Shown here piece after piece: positions 53,288-61,438 of a stretch of DNA of 64,000 nt (position 1 is its first letter; every line of letters starts with the position of its first letter). The position numbers and the translations under genes were made by a program. The stretch lies in assembly GCF_041380015.1 (NCBI RefSeq), contig NZ_CP159978.1; one strand, given 5' to 3'. The notes beneath the pieces are model-generated. The model did not search any database, was not told where the DNA came from, and saw nothing but the letters and a program-made list of their open reading frames with translations. Origin of the DNA: Buchananella felis. GTDB taxonomy: Bacteria; Actinomycetota; Actinomycetes; Actinomycetales; Actinomycetaceae.

Positions 53288-54577
53288 TTAGCCGCCGATC
53301 GCGAGGCGGGCTACGCCCTCGAAGTTCTCGGGCTTGGTGACGCGGCGCCCGTCCAGCAGGGCGCGCAGGCCGGGCAGGTCTGCGGCGGTGAGCTGGGCGT
53401 ACTCGGGGTGGTCGGCCTGGATGACGGCCGCGTCCACTGCCTCACCCAGCTGGTAGGCGTCCCAGCCGTACTTGGCGAGCTCCTCGGGGCTGTACATGGG
53501 GTCGTGGACCACCACGTTGGCGCCGCGGGAGCGCAGGGCGTCGACGGTGGCGAAGACGCCGGAGAAGGCGGTCTCCTTGACGCGGCCGCGGTAGGAGGCG
53601 CCCAGGACGGCCACCTTCAGGCCTTCCAGGCTGCCCAGGGTGTGGGCCAGGCGCTCGACGGCGTAGTCGGGCATGACGGCGTTGGCGGCGCGGGCCACGC
53701 GCACGATGTCGGCGTCGGCGTCGGTGGACAGGTAGAGGCGCGGGTAGACGGGGATGCAGTGGCCGCCCACGGCGATGCCCGGGGAGTGGATGTGGCTGTA
53801 GGGCTGGGAGTTGCAGGCCTCGATGACGGGGGCCACGTCGATGCCCAGCTTGTCGGCGTAGATGGCGAACTGGTTGGCCAGGCCGATGTTGACGTCGCGG
53901 TAGGTGGTCTCGGCCAGCTTGGCCATCTCGGAGGCCTCGGCGGCGCCCAGGTCCCACACGCCGTTGGGGCGGGGCAGGTCGTCGCGCTCGTCGAACTGCA
54001 GCACGGCCTCGTAGAACTCGCGGGCGCGGCGGGTGCCCTCCGGGGAGAGGGAGCCAATCAGCTTGGGGTAGCGGCGCAGGTCGGCGAAGACGCGGCCGGT
54101 GAGCACGCGCTCCGGGGAGAAGACCACGTGGAAGTCCTGGCCCTCCTTCAGGCCGGAGATCTGCTCCAGCAGGGGGGCCCAGCGGTGGCGGGTGGTGCCG
54201 ACCGGCAGCGTCGTCTCGTAGGAGACCAGGGTGCCGGGGGTGAGGTGTTCGCCCAGGGAGCGGGTGGCGGCGTCCATCCAACCGAAGTCGGGCTGGCCGG
54301 TCTCCTCGTCCACGAAGAGGGGGACGACGATCACCACGGCGTCGGCGCCGGGGATTGCCTCGGCGTAGTCGGTGGTGGCGCGCAGCTTGCCGGCGGGCAC
54401 CAGGGCGGCCAGCTTTTCCGCCAGGAAGGCCTCGCCGGGGAAGGGCTCCACGCCTGCGTTGACGTCGGCTACCACGGCGGGGTTGACGTCCACGCCGATG
54501 ACCTCGTGGCCGGATTCGGCGAACTGGACGGCCAGGGGCAGACCGATCTTGCCAAGGGCGATTACGGCGATGCGCAT
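53288..54577 (-). CDS. wecC: UDP-N-acetyl sugar dehydrogenase (WecC/WbpA type)
   Basis: 429 residues. NAD-dependent four-electron oxidation of a UDP-HexNAc C6 to the uronic acid. The Rossmann start is MRIAVIALGKIGLPLAVQFA; the thioester cysteine lies in GIAVGGHCIPVYPRLYL, the form found in WecC and WbpA rather than in UDP-glucose dehydrogenases. The C-terminal UDP-binding domain has VLGASYRGRVKETAFSG. Either UDP-ManNAc (WecC role, with the epimerase next door) or UDP-GlcNAc (WbpA role, with the oxidase-aminotransferase-acetyltransferase cluster at 61-64 kb) could be the substrate. ATG preceded by AAGGAG; divergent from wecB. Confidence 0.92.
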   Translation of the reverse strand: MRIAVIALGKIGLPLAVQFAESGHEVIGVDVNPAVVADVNAGVEPFPGEAFLAEKLAALVPAGKLRATTDYAEAIPGADAVVIVVPLFVDEETGQPDFGWMDAATRSLGEHLTPGTLVSYETTLPVGTTRHRWAPLLEQISGLKEGQDFHVVFSPERVLTGRVFADLRRYPKLIGSLSPEGTRRAREFYEAVLQFDERDDLPRPNGVWDLGAAEASEMAKLAETTYRDVNIGLANQFAIYADKLGIDVAPVIEACNSQPYSHIHSPGIAVGGHCIPVYPRLYLSTDADADIVRVARAANAVMPDYAVERLAHTLGSLEGLKVAVLGASYRGRVKETAFSGVFATVDALRSRGANVVVHDPMYSPEELAKYGWDAYQLGEAVDAAVIQADHPEYAQLTAADLPGLRALLDGRRVTKPENFEGVARLAIGG

Positions 54578-54618
54578 GCGTTCTCCTTATGTGTTGCTGC
54601 GACGCAGAGCTTGGCGCC

Positions 54619-54624
54619 ATTTTA
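54619..54624 (-). promoter_or_regulatory. -10 box of wecC
   Basis: TAAAAT on the minus strand; the start would be about 35 nt before the ATG, with an AAGGAG site in the leader. Confidence 0.45.
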
Positions 54625-54656
54625 GAACCGGGCGCCCGCACCCACCACTGCGGCCA

Positions 54657-54662
54657 TATACT
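54657..54662 (+). promoter_or_regulatory. -10 box of wecB, near-leaderless
   Basis: TATACT, then 8 nt, then GTG at 54671. No Shine-Dalgarno sequence. Confidence 0.5.
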
Positions 54663-54670
54663 CGGTTTTC

Positions 54671-55741
54671 GTGAAAATCATGTCAGTGGTGGGCGCTCGG
54701 CCCCAGTTTGTGAAGCTCGCCCCCATTGCGCACGCCTGTGCCCGCGCGGGCGTGGAGCACGTGGTGGTGCACACCGGTCAGCACTACGACCCGATGCTCT
54801 CGGATGTGTTTTTCGAGGACCTGCGCATCCCGCCGCCGGACGAGCACCTGGGGGTGGGTTCCGGTTCGCACGGCGTGCAGACCGGGGCGATGCTGGCGGC
54901 GATGGATGAGGTGATCTTGAAGCACCGCCCGGATTGGGTGCTGGTGTACGGGGACACGAACTCCACGCTGGCTGCGGCGTTGTCTGCGGTGAAGCTGCAC
55001 TTCCCGGTGGCGCACCTGGAGGCGGGCCTGCGTTCCTTTAACCGGGAGATGCCGGAGGAGATCAACCGCGTGGTGACGGATCACTGCGCGGACCTGCTGC
55101 TGGCGCCGACGGACGTGGCGCTGGCGCACCTGACGACCGAGGGCTTGGCGGAGCGCACCGTGGTGGTGGGCGACGTGATGACGGACGTGTGCCTGGCTAC
55201 CCGCGACGCCGTGGCCGGTAAGCCCTCCCCCATCATGGAGGAGCTGGGGCTGCCCGAGGGCGGCTACTACCTGGCCACGATCCACCGCCCGGCCAACACG
55301 GACTCTAGGGAGCAGTTGGAGGCTGTGCTGGACTCGTTGGGCGCGGTGGACGCCCCGGTGGTGATCCTGGCCCATCCGCGCCTGGTGGCGAAGGCCGCCG
55401 AGCACGGTATCGAGATTTCGCGCGGGAACCTAGTGGCACACCCGCCGCTGGCCTACCCCGACTTGGTTGCTTCCGCGCTGCACGCGCGCGGCGTGATCAC
55501 CGATTCCGGCGGCCTGCAGAAGGAGGCCTTCTTGCTGCGCACTCCTTGCACGACGGTCCGCCCGCAGACGGAGTGGGTGGAGACGGTCGAGCTGGGCTGG
55601 AACGTGCTGGCAGAGCCCGGCCCGGCGCTGGTGGCCGCGGCGCAGCGCCCGCGCCCGGCCGACACGCAGGAGGCCCCCTACGGTGACGGCGCCGCCGCCG
55701 ACCGCGTGGTGGCGGTGCTGCAGGAGCGCTGCCGCGCCTGA
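54671..55741 (+). CDS. wecB: UDP-HexNAc 2-epimerase (WecB/WbpI family)
   Basis: 356 residues, non-hydrolysing epimerase of GT-B fold. Motifs: VVGARPQFVKLAPI, HTGQHYDPMLSDVFFEDL, VYGDTNSTLAAALSA, HLEAGLRSFNREMPEEINRV, and ITDSGGLQKEAFLL near the C-terminus. It inverts C2 of UDP-GlcNAc (WecB) or of UDP-GlcNAc3NAcA (WbpI); the family members cannot be separated by eye. Pairing with the divergent dehydrogenase and the downstream amino-sugar genes supports a mannuronic-type product. Start GTG at 54671. Followed by a hairpin terminator. Confidence 0.93.
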   Translation: MKIMSVVGARPQFVKLAPIAHACARAGVEHVVVHTGQHYDPMLSDVFFEDLRIPPPDEHLGVGSGSHGVQTGAMLAAMDEVILKHRPDWVLVYGDTNSTLAAALSAVKLHFPVAHLEAGLRSFNREMPEEINRVVTDHCADLLLAPTDVALAHLTTEGLAERTVVVGDVMTDVCLATRDAVAGKPSPIMEELGLPEGGYYLATIHRPANTDSREQLEAVLDSLGAVDAPVVILAHPRLVAKAAEHGIEISRGNLVAHPPLAYPDLVASALHARGVITDSGGLQKEAFLLRTPCTTVRPQTEWVETVELGWNVLAEPGPALVAAAQRPRPADTQEAPYGDGAAADRVVAVLQERCRA

Positions 55742-55757
55742 GCGGAGGGTGCTGGAT

Positions 55758-55791
55758 GGCGGGGGCGGGGCCGGACGGTCCCGCCCCCGCC
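55758..55791 (+). terminator. Terminator of wecB
   Basis: Perfect 12-bp GC stem (55758-55769 with 55780-55791), 10-nt loop, 16 bp after the stop. Confidence 0.75.
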
Positions 55792-55883
55792 TGCTGTGCG
55801 CGGCTTTCCCGGCTCCTCACGGATGAAGGCGGGGACGGTGGCGGGTGGTGGCGCGTTGCCCCCGAACGTACAAGCGTGCGGTC

Positions 55884-55935
55884 GGGGTACATACGACCGC
55901 TTCGTGCCACGGCACCAAGCGGTCGTATGTACCCC
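55884..55935. repeat. 52-bp near-perfect palindrome
   Basis: Arms 55884-55908 and 55911-55935 match at 24 of 25 positions with only 2 bases between them (GGGGTACATACGACCGCTT and complement). A partial extra copy of the left word (GTACAAGCGTGCGGTC) precedes it at 55868. It is too tight for a normal terminator loop and could extrude as a cruciform. Confidence 0.85.
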
Positions 55936-56124
55936 GTTGCAACATTTGCGAGGCCGGGCTGAGTTGGCCGCGTCCCCTCTTTCGCCGCGTGCACGCGGCA
56001 AGCTCCGCCAGGCCCGCTAGCGTTGAGCGGGCCCGCTAGCGTTGGGCGGGCCACTGCGACCGGCACAGCAGATCGCTTCGGTCCTATCCGCCACCGGGCG
56101 GGGGCCGCCACCGGCCAGGGGTCT

Positions 56125-56298
56125 TGCGCAAACGATTGAGCCTTTCTTGCAGCTCTTAAGCCTTTGCTGCTCCTCTTGCGCCGTTGTGCGACCTATTGAG
56201 GCGTTAATCGTCCCCGTAGCGCCACAAGAGGTACAAGAAAGCCACGACCGCTACAACAAAAGCGAAACAGGAACCACAAAGGCTCAACCGGTTGCGCA
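56125..56298 (-). repeat. 174-bp phased inverted array, copy G
   Basis: Same ends (TGCGCAA / TTGCGCA) and length as copies A and B. Its minus strand aligns to the plus strand of copy A (4156-4329) with no gap: coordinates always sum to 60454 for the shared blocks CTCTTGTGGCGCTACG, GATTAACGCCTCAATAGGTC and GGCGCAAGAG. Nine 20-bp units can be laid out from one end to the other. Confidence 0.87.
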
Positions 56299-56333
56299 AC
56301 AACCACCGGCCCGGCACGCGACCACCGGCCCGG

Positions 56334-56455
56334 CAAGCGCCGGCCAGGAGCCCCGCGGCCCGTTCCTGCGCGCTGGACATCCTGGCGGGCTCCCTCACGC
56401 GCCGGCCAAGAGCCCTGCGGCCCGGCACGCGCCGCCCATGAGCCCTGCGGCCCGC
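56334..56455. repeat. 30-bp direct repeats, three copies
   Basis: CACGCGCCGGCCAAGAGCCC begins the unit at 56396-56425, repeated directly at 56426-56455; a diverged copy lies at 56334-56363. They end 4 bp before the stop codon of the minus-strand acyltransferase, so they would form its 3' untranslated region. Confidence 0.75.
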
Positions 56456-56459
56456 TCCC

Positions 56460-58538
56460 CTACTTGCTCCCGAGCAGGCGCTCGCGCATGACGTCCACCA
56501 GCTGGCCGGTGTATTGGCGCTGTAGGTGGTCGTAGTCGTAGTAGATCAGCACCCCGCCCACGGCCTGGTAGCAGCTCTTGGCGTCGCAGAAGGCGTCGGT
56601 GAGGTCCACCAGGTGGACGCTCGGGTGGTCTGCCTGCGCCACTGCCGCGTTGAGCGGCCGGGCCGGGATGGCCACGTCCCGAGGCGCGGCGCAGACCTGC
56701 GGGTCGTCCTGGTTGACGGCGGCGCACTCCACCTGGCGCACGGCCCCGTTGAGGGGGCTGTCTGCGATCACGCTGACCTGGGCGCCGCGCTCGGCCCACT
56801 GCGTGAAGATTGGGGCCAGGCCGTCGGCGTACTGCTGCTCCTGGCTGTTGCCGGTGCCGTCGTTGACGGCCCAGCGCACCGCGAAGGTGGTGTAGATGAT
56901 CCGGTCGGGGTGGGCCTGCTCCAGGTGCGCCAGCACGGCGCGCTGGGTCTGGGCGCACTGCTCTTCGAGCTGAGCGTCTCCCATCTCCAGGGGCAGGTTG
57001 CCGATCGCGCAGCCGCCCTTGAAGACCAGGTAAAGGTCCCAGCCTTCCTCGCGGGCGATCTCGTTGATGACGTGCTGCCACTGCTGGGCGTGGGAGTCCC
57101 CCACCAGGTAGACGCGCTGGGCCCCGCTCGCCCCGCCGGAGTGCTTGCAGCTGAGCACGCGCGGCATTCCCCCGCTGGCGGGGCTTTCTTCCGCGCAGCC
57201 GGCGGGGACGGCGTAGTACTGGGCGCTGTCGCTCAGGAAGGGCTTGAACAGGGGCGCGTTGATCTGCTCCCCGCAGGCCGGCTCCAGCAGGGCGCGCGGG
57301 CCCGCGCACGCCCCGGTGAGGAACTCCTGCTCGGCGGCCTCGAAGCGCTCCTTGGCGGCGTTGGCGTGGGCGATGAGCGCCCAGCTGGCGGCCACGGCCG
57401 CGGCCACCGCCACTGCCATGACGCTCAGCACGCGCCCCGGTGCCCAGCCGATCCGCTGCCCGGGGTCCTCGATCCAGCGCTTGGTGAGCGCGGCCAGCAG
57501 GATGGTGAGGGCCAGGATCCCCAGTTTTTCCGGGTAGCGCGGGGCGTAGCGCAGCGCGAAGGGGGCCAGCACGATCAGGGGCCAGTGCCACAGGTAGATG
57601 GAGTATGAGGCGTCCCCCAGGAACTGGATGGGGCGCAGCGAGGTCGCTGCGCGAAGCGCGGGCAGTTCTCCGCCGCTGCCGAGCGCGATGAGGGCGGCGG
57701 TGGCGGTCACGGGTGCCAGCGCCCACCAGCCCGGGAAGGGCTGGGCGGGGGTGAGCAGGAAGGCGGTGGCCAGCAGGGCCGGCCAGGCCACCGCCGCGCC
57801 GAGCGCCGCCAGGCGCCTGGCTCGCTGCCCGGCCAGCGCGCGGGTGAGGCGGGGCAGGGCCACGGCCACGCCCGCGCCGGCGGCGAATTCCCAGAACCGC
57901 ACCGGGGTGAAGAAGTAGGCCTGGCGCAGGTGAGCACCGGTGAACCACAGGTTGAACAGGAAGAAGCCCACGCCGAATGCGCCGAGCGCCCAGCCCAATC
58001 GCGCCCGGTTGAGGCGCCGCCCCGCGAGCGCGAAGAAGGCGAGCATGAGGGCCGGCCAGAGCAGGTAGAACTGCTCCTCTACGGAGAGGGACCAGTAGTG
58101 CTGCACTACGGAGGCGCCCTGACCTTGGGCGTGGTAGTCCACGGCGTCCCGGGCCAGCAGCAGGTTGTGCACGTAGGCACTGGCTGCGGCGATCTCGCGG
58201 AAGTTGCCCTCCCACCGGTCCCAGGGCATGAAGGCGGCCACGCCGGCACCGGCGGCGGCGATGACGGTGAAGGCGGCGGGCAGGAGGCGCTTGACGCGAC
58301 GGGCGTAGAAGCGCACCAGTCGGATCCGCCCGGTGGCGTCCAGTTCCTTGAGGAGGTGGGACGTGATGAGGAAGCCGGAGATGACGAAGAAGACGTCCAC
58401 GCCCACGAATCCGCCCGGGAGGAACTCGGGCCACAGGTGCACCCCTACGACGATCAGCACCGCGAACGCGCGCAGCGCCTGGATGTCGGGGCGAAATCCC
58501 TGTCGGTGCCGAGGGGCGGTGTGGGCGTTGGTTTGCAC
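56460..58538 (-). CDS. OatA-like acyltransferase with SGNH domain, paralogue 2
   Basis: 692 residues, paralogous to the gene at 47585-49846 but without its disordered N-terminus. Acyltransferase-3 domain: RPDIQALRAFAVLIVVGVHL, FVGVDVFFVISGFLI, RRVKRLLPAAFTVIA. SGNH domain: YLVGDSHAQQWQHVINEIA and the terminal YYDYDHLQRQYTG. It is predicted to O-acylate the surface glycan outside the membrane. GTG start at 58538 is supported by TAAGCT six nt upstream, so it has its own promoter even though it follows two GT4 genes on the same strand. Confidence 0.92.
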   Translation of the reverse strand: MQTNAHTAPRHRQGFRPDIQALRAFAVLIVVGVHLWPEFLPGGFVGVDVFFVISGFLITSHLLKELDATGRIRLVRFYARRVKRLLPAAFTVIAAAGAGVAAFMPWDRWEGNFREIAAASAYVHNLLLARDAVDYHAQGQGASVVQHYWSLSVEEQFYLLWPALMLAFFALAGRRLNRARLGWALGAFGVGFFLFNLWFTGAHLRQAYFFTPVRFWEFAAGAGVAVALPRLTRALAGQRARRLAALGAAVAWPALLATAFLLTPAQPFPGWWALAPVTATAALIALGSGGELPALRAATSLRPIQFLGDASYSIYLWHWPLIVLAPFALRYAPRYPEKLGILALTILLAALTKRWIEDPGQRIGWAPGRVLSVMAVAVAAAVAASWALIAHANAAKERFEAAEQEFLTGACAGPRALLEPACGEQINAPLFKPFLSDSAQYYAVPAGCAEESPASGGMPRVLSCKHSGGASGAQRVYLVGDSHAQQWQHVINEIAREEGWDLYLVFKGGCAIGNLPLEMGDAQLEEQCAQTQRAVLAHLEQAHPDRIIYTTFAVRWAVNDGTGNSQEQQYADGLAPIFTQWAERGAQVSVIADSPLNGAVRQVECAAVNQDDPQVCAAPRDVAIPARPLNAAVAQADHPSVHLVDLTDAFCDAKSCYQAVGGVLIYYDYDHLQRQYTGQLVDVMRERLLGSK

Positions 58539-58544
58539 CGGCTC

Positions 58545-58550
58545 AGCTTA
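58545..58550 (-). promoter_or_regulatory. -10 box of acyltransferase 2, leaderless
   Basis: TAAGCT on the minus strand, then 6 nt, then GTG at 58538. It sits in the 21-bp gap after the upstream GT4 stop. Confidence 0.5.
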
Positions 58551-58559
58551 CGCGTCGCG

Positions 58560-60164
58560 TCAGGGCAGCCTGGCTGCGGCCTCTAGGATGTCCGCCACCG
58601 CGCGGCCCACCGCGGCCGTGGAGCGGTGGCGCGCCACCCACTGGTGGCGGTATTCCTGGGCGGCCTGAGCGCTCGCGCGCGCCGCTTCTTCGCTCTGCGG
58701 GGTGGCCGACGTCGCCGCCTTGCCCCGTCCTCCCCTGCAACCGCCCGGTGTCGGCCCTGTGCCCGGCCCGCTGTTCGGCCCGCCGTTCGGCTCGCCAGTC
58801 TGCCCTGTGGCCGTACCGCCGCATGATTCTCCCGCCGCCCCCGCGCCCAGGTGCTCCATCGCGGCGGCCACGGCGGCAACGTCGTAGGCAACGGCCTGCC
58901 CCAACAGGGGGTCGGTCAGGTCGGCCCGGACGGGTCCCACGCCGGCGTAGAGGACCGGCACGCCGCTGGCCAGGGCGGAGAGGACCTTGGTGGGGTAGGC
59001 GAAGTCGTAACCCTGCCCGGGCACTATCGAGACCAGCGCGCCGCTGGCGCCGGCCTGCCACTTGGCGGCCTCGACGGGGCTGAGCTGGCCCAGCAGCACC
59101 ACGCGCGGGGCGCCGCCGGGCAGCGGGGGCAGTTGCGCGGCTAGCTCCTCCAGGAGCGGCCAGGCGCTGCCCTGCCCCAGGAAGACCAGCTGGACCTCGC
59201 GGTTGAGCAGGGCGGCGGCGCGCACAAAGACGTCCGCGCCCTGCCATTCCGAGGCGGTGCCGGCGTAGACCAGGTAGGGGCCCACCACGCCGGCCGCCGC
59301 CAGCTCGGCCCGGCCCGGGCCGTCCTGGTGGGGGGTGAAGATGGCGGTGTCCACGCCGTTGGGCACCACGCTGACCGCCCGGGCGCCCAGCTGCGTGACC
59401 CGCTGCGCCACCCCGTCGGTCACGGCCACCACGTGGGCCGCGCCGCGCAGGGCGAAGCGCTCCAGGGCACGCACCACGGCCACCACGGGACGCGGGGCGC
59501 CGGCGGTGGCGGCGGCGTCGGACCACACGTCGGCGGCGTACCAGACGTAGGGGCGGCCCAGCAGGCCGGCCAGCACGCGCATGACGGCGCCGGTGGTGGG
59601 GGGTGGCTCCACCAGGAAGGCGCCCGGGCGGCCCCGGCTCAGCACGCGCGCCAGCAGGGGCAGGTCGAAGGACAGGTAGGGCAGGTAGCCGCGCAGCTGC
59701 CCGTCGGCGGCGCGCAGCACCGGCCACCGCGACACCTCCACCGCGCCGGGGGTGGGGGCCACGGCACGGCCCGGCGCCAGGGCAGGGCCCGATACCACGG
59801 CACGGCCCGGCGCCACGGCAGCGCCCGATACCACGGCAGGGCCCGGCACTCCGGCAATGCCCTGCACTCCGGCAGGGCCCGCCGCCGCGCTCGGACCAGA
59901 CGCCGCGCTAGGGTCAGCCGCCGCGCCCGCCCCCGGGACCGCGTCTGAGCGCGGGGGGCGGGAGGTGAGCACGCGCACCCGGTGGCCGCGCGCGCTCAGC
60001 TCGGCCTCCACCGCCGCCAGGCGCAGGCAGGCCGCCGCCGGCTCGGGGGCGTAGATGCGTGAAACGAGCGTGAAAGAGCGCCGCCGCTCCGCGCCGCGCC
60101 CCGGCAGTTGACCGGTGCCGTCGGCAGGCCCAGGCGTCCGCGCGCCGCTGCCCTGGTCGCTCAC
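58560..60164 (-). CDS. GT4-type glycosyltransferase with low-complexity insertions
   Basis: 534 residues, GT-B fold. N-terminal RRSFTLVSRIYAPEPAAACL, acceptor region GYLPYLSFDLPLLARVLSRG, the WbuB-like WYAADVW segment, and the donor site PYLVYAGTASEWQGAD, VVLLGQLSP and VLSALASGVPVLYAG. Compared with the adjacent paralogue it carries two Gly/Pro/Ala-rich insertions: one of about 60 residues after the first Rossmann strands (repeats of PGRAVVSGPA) and one near the C-terminus (about 455-500). The start GTG at 60164 has GGAGGGG six nt upstream. Sugar specificity is unknown; it probably acts on the amino-sugar polymer. Confidence 0.88.
   Translation of the reverse strand: MSDQGSGARTPGPADGTGQLPGRGAERRRSFTLVSRIYAPEPAAACLRLAAVEAELSARGHRVRVLTSRPPRSDAVPGAGAAADPSAASGPSAAAGPAGVQGIAGVPGPAVVSGAAVAPGRAVVSGPALAPGRAVAPTPGAVEVSRWPVLRAADGQLRGYLPYLSFDLPLLARVLSRGRPGAFLVEPPPTTGAVMRVLAGLLGRPYVWYAADVWSDAAATAGAPRPVVAVVRALERFALRGAAHVVAVTDGVAQRVTQLGARAVSVVPNGVDTAIFTPHQDGPGRAELAAAGVVGPYLVYAGTASEWQGADVFVRAAALLNREVQLVFLGQGSAWPLLEELAAQLPPLPGGAPRVVLLGQLSPVEAAKWQAGASGALVSIVPGQGYDFAYPTKVLSALASGVPVLYAGVGPVRADLTDPLLGQAVAYDVAAVAAAMEHLGAGAAGESCGGTATGQTGEPNGGPNSGPGTGPTPGGCRGGRGKAATSATPQSEEAARASAQAAQEYRHQWVARHRSTAAVGRAVADILEAAARLP
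59755..59925. repeat. Degenerate tandem repeat in the GT4 gene
   Basis: Imperfect units of about 21-24 bp (CACGGCACGGCCCGGCGCCA, GCCCGATAC) encode the collagen-like insertion on the minus strand. Identity between units suggests recent slippage. Confidence 0.7.
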
Positions 60165-60222
60165 GTCGTCCCCTCCCCGCCCCGTGCCGGGGGCGCGTCC
60201 GCTCTCCGTCAGCGCCTCCCCG

Positions 60223-61365
60223 CTAGCGGGCGGCGACTTCCAGTACCTTCGCGGCCGCCAGGCGGCCCACGGAGCGCAGCGAGGCGTTCTCACGCACCCA
60301 GGCCACGCGCTGCGCCTTGCACTCGTCGGCGGTGCTCAGCAGGTCAACCATCGCGGCGGCCACGGCGGCAACGTCGTACTCCACCACGGGCCCCAGCAGG
60401 TGGGCCGGCCAGCGCTCCTCGTGCTTCTCCCCCACCCGCAGCACGCGCGTACCGCAGGCGCCGGCCGCAAACGCCTTGGAGGGCATGGCGAAGCTGTAGT
60501 CGCCCGGCGCAATGGAGGCCAGGGCGGCCGTGGCGCCGCGCATCAGCTCGCTGATTCGGTCCGGGCTGACGTGCCCGTTGATCTCCCAGGACTGCGCCGG
60601 CAGCTTCTCCAGCTCGGCGCGGATGGCGGGAAACTCCTCGCCCTGCCCGTAGAACACCAGGCGGGCGGTGGGGAACTGCTCCAGCACGCGCGCAAACGCC
60701 TTGGCAAAGATCACCGCGCCCTGCAGGTTCCCGGCCGTGCCGGCGTAGAGGAAGGTGGGGGCGTCAAACTGCTCCACCGGGCCGTCGGGGGTGAACTGGT
60801 CGGTGTCCACGCCGTTCCACACCAGCTCGGGGTGGCCGCCGCGCTCGGTGACGCTCTGCGCGATCTGCGGGGCCACGGCCAGGGTGCGGGCCGCGCCGGC
60901 CAGCACCCGGCGCTCCACCCAGCCGATCACCTTCTCCGCGATCGGCGGGTAGCCGCCGGCGCGGGCGGCCTCCTCCCACAGGTCGGCCGCGTAGTAGACG
61001 TAGGGGATGCGCCGCAGCTTGCAGGCGGCGCGCACCATGAAGCCGGTGGTGGGCGGCAGCTCGCTGACCACCACGTCCGCTCGCTTAGCGAACAGCAAGC
61101 GCCAGAACAGCGGCAGATCGAAGCTGAAGTAGGGCAGGAAGCCCTGGATGTAGCCGTTCTTGTCGCGCAGCACGGGCGCGCGGGACACGCCGCGCTCGTC
61201 GCACTCGGCCCCGGCCAGCTTGGCCGGGCGGGCGGCGGTCAGCACGCGCACCTTCGCCCCGGCCTCCAGCAGCGCGCGGCGCAGGGCGGACAGGCGGAAG
61301 GCGGCGGCGGCGGGCTCGGGCGCCCAGATCCGGGAGGCGATGACTACGCGGGGAGACTGGCTCAT
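60223..61365 (-). CDS. GT4-type glycosyltransferase (WbuB-like)
   Basis: 380 residues, GT-B fold, paralogue of the next gene without its insertions. Segments: VVIASRIWAPEPAAAAFRLS, GFLPYFSFDLPLFWRLLF, YVYYAADLWEEAARAGG, ELVWNGVDTDQFTPDG, FLYAGTAGNLQGAVIFAKAF and MPSKAFAAGACGTRVL. Likely transfers an N-acetylated amino sugar in repeat-unit assembly. ATG 61365 is preceded by TAGGGT with a 7-nt gap, so the start is leaderless; it opens the GT4-GT4(-acyltransferase) transcription unit. Confidence 0.9.
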   Translation of the reverse strand: MSQSPRVVIASRIWAPEPAAAAFRLSALRRALLEAGAKVRVLTAARPAKLAGAECDERGVSRAPVLRDKNGYIQGFLPYFSFDLPLFWRLLFAKRADVVVSELPPTTGFMVRAACKLRRIPYVYYAADLWEEAARAGGYPPIAEKVIGWVERRVLAGAARTLAVAPQIAQSVTERGGHPELVWNGVDTDQFTPDGPVEQFDAPTFLYAGTAGNLQGAVIFAKAFARVLEQFPTARLVFYGQGEEFPAIRAELEKLPAQSWEINGHVSPDRISELMRGATAALASIAPGDYSFAMPSKAFAAGACGTRVLRVGEKHEERWPAHLLGPVVEYDVAAVAAAMVDLLSTADECKAQRVAWVRENASLRSVGRLAAAKVLEVAAR

Positions 61366-61372
61366 TCCACTA

Positions 61373-61378
61373 ACCCTA
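61373..61378 (-). promoter_or_regulatory. -10 box of the GT4 operon, leaderless
   Basis: TAGGGT on the minus strand, then 7 nt, then ATG at 61365. It lies just beyond the terminator of the upstream operon. Confidence 0.55.
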
Positions 61379-61395
61379 ATCGCTCCCAAACGCGG

Positions 61396-61428
61396 GTGTG
61401 GGCCGGGGCCGGCGGCCCCGGCCCACAC
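61396..61428 (-). terminator. Terminator of the amino-sugar operon
   Basis: Perfect 15-bp GC stem (61396-61410 with 61414-61428) with a 3-nt loop, 10 bp after the oxidoreductase stop. Confidence 0.82.
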
Positions 61429-61438
61429 AGACCGGCGT

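Larger units (their letters stand above)
55742..56459. other. 718-bp intergenic region between convergent genes with hairpins and repeats
   Basis: It holds the wecB terminator (55758-55791), a 52-bp palindrome (55884-55935), phased array copy G (56125-56298) and 30-bp direct repeats (56334-56455). No supported coding sequence or tRNA. Confidence 0.8.
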
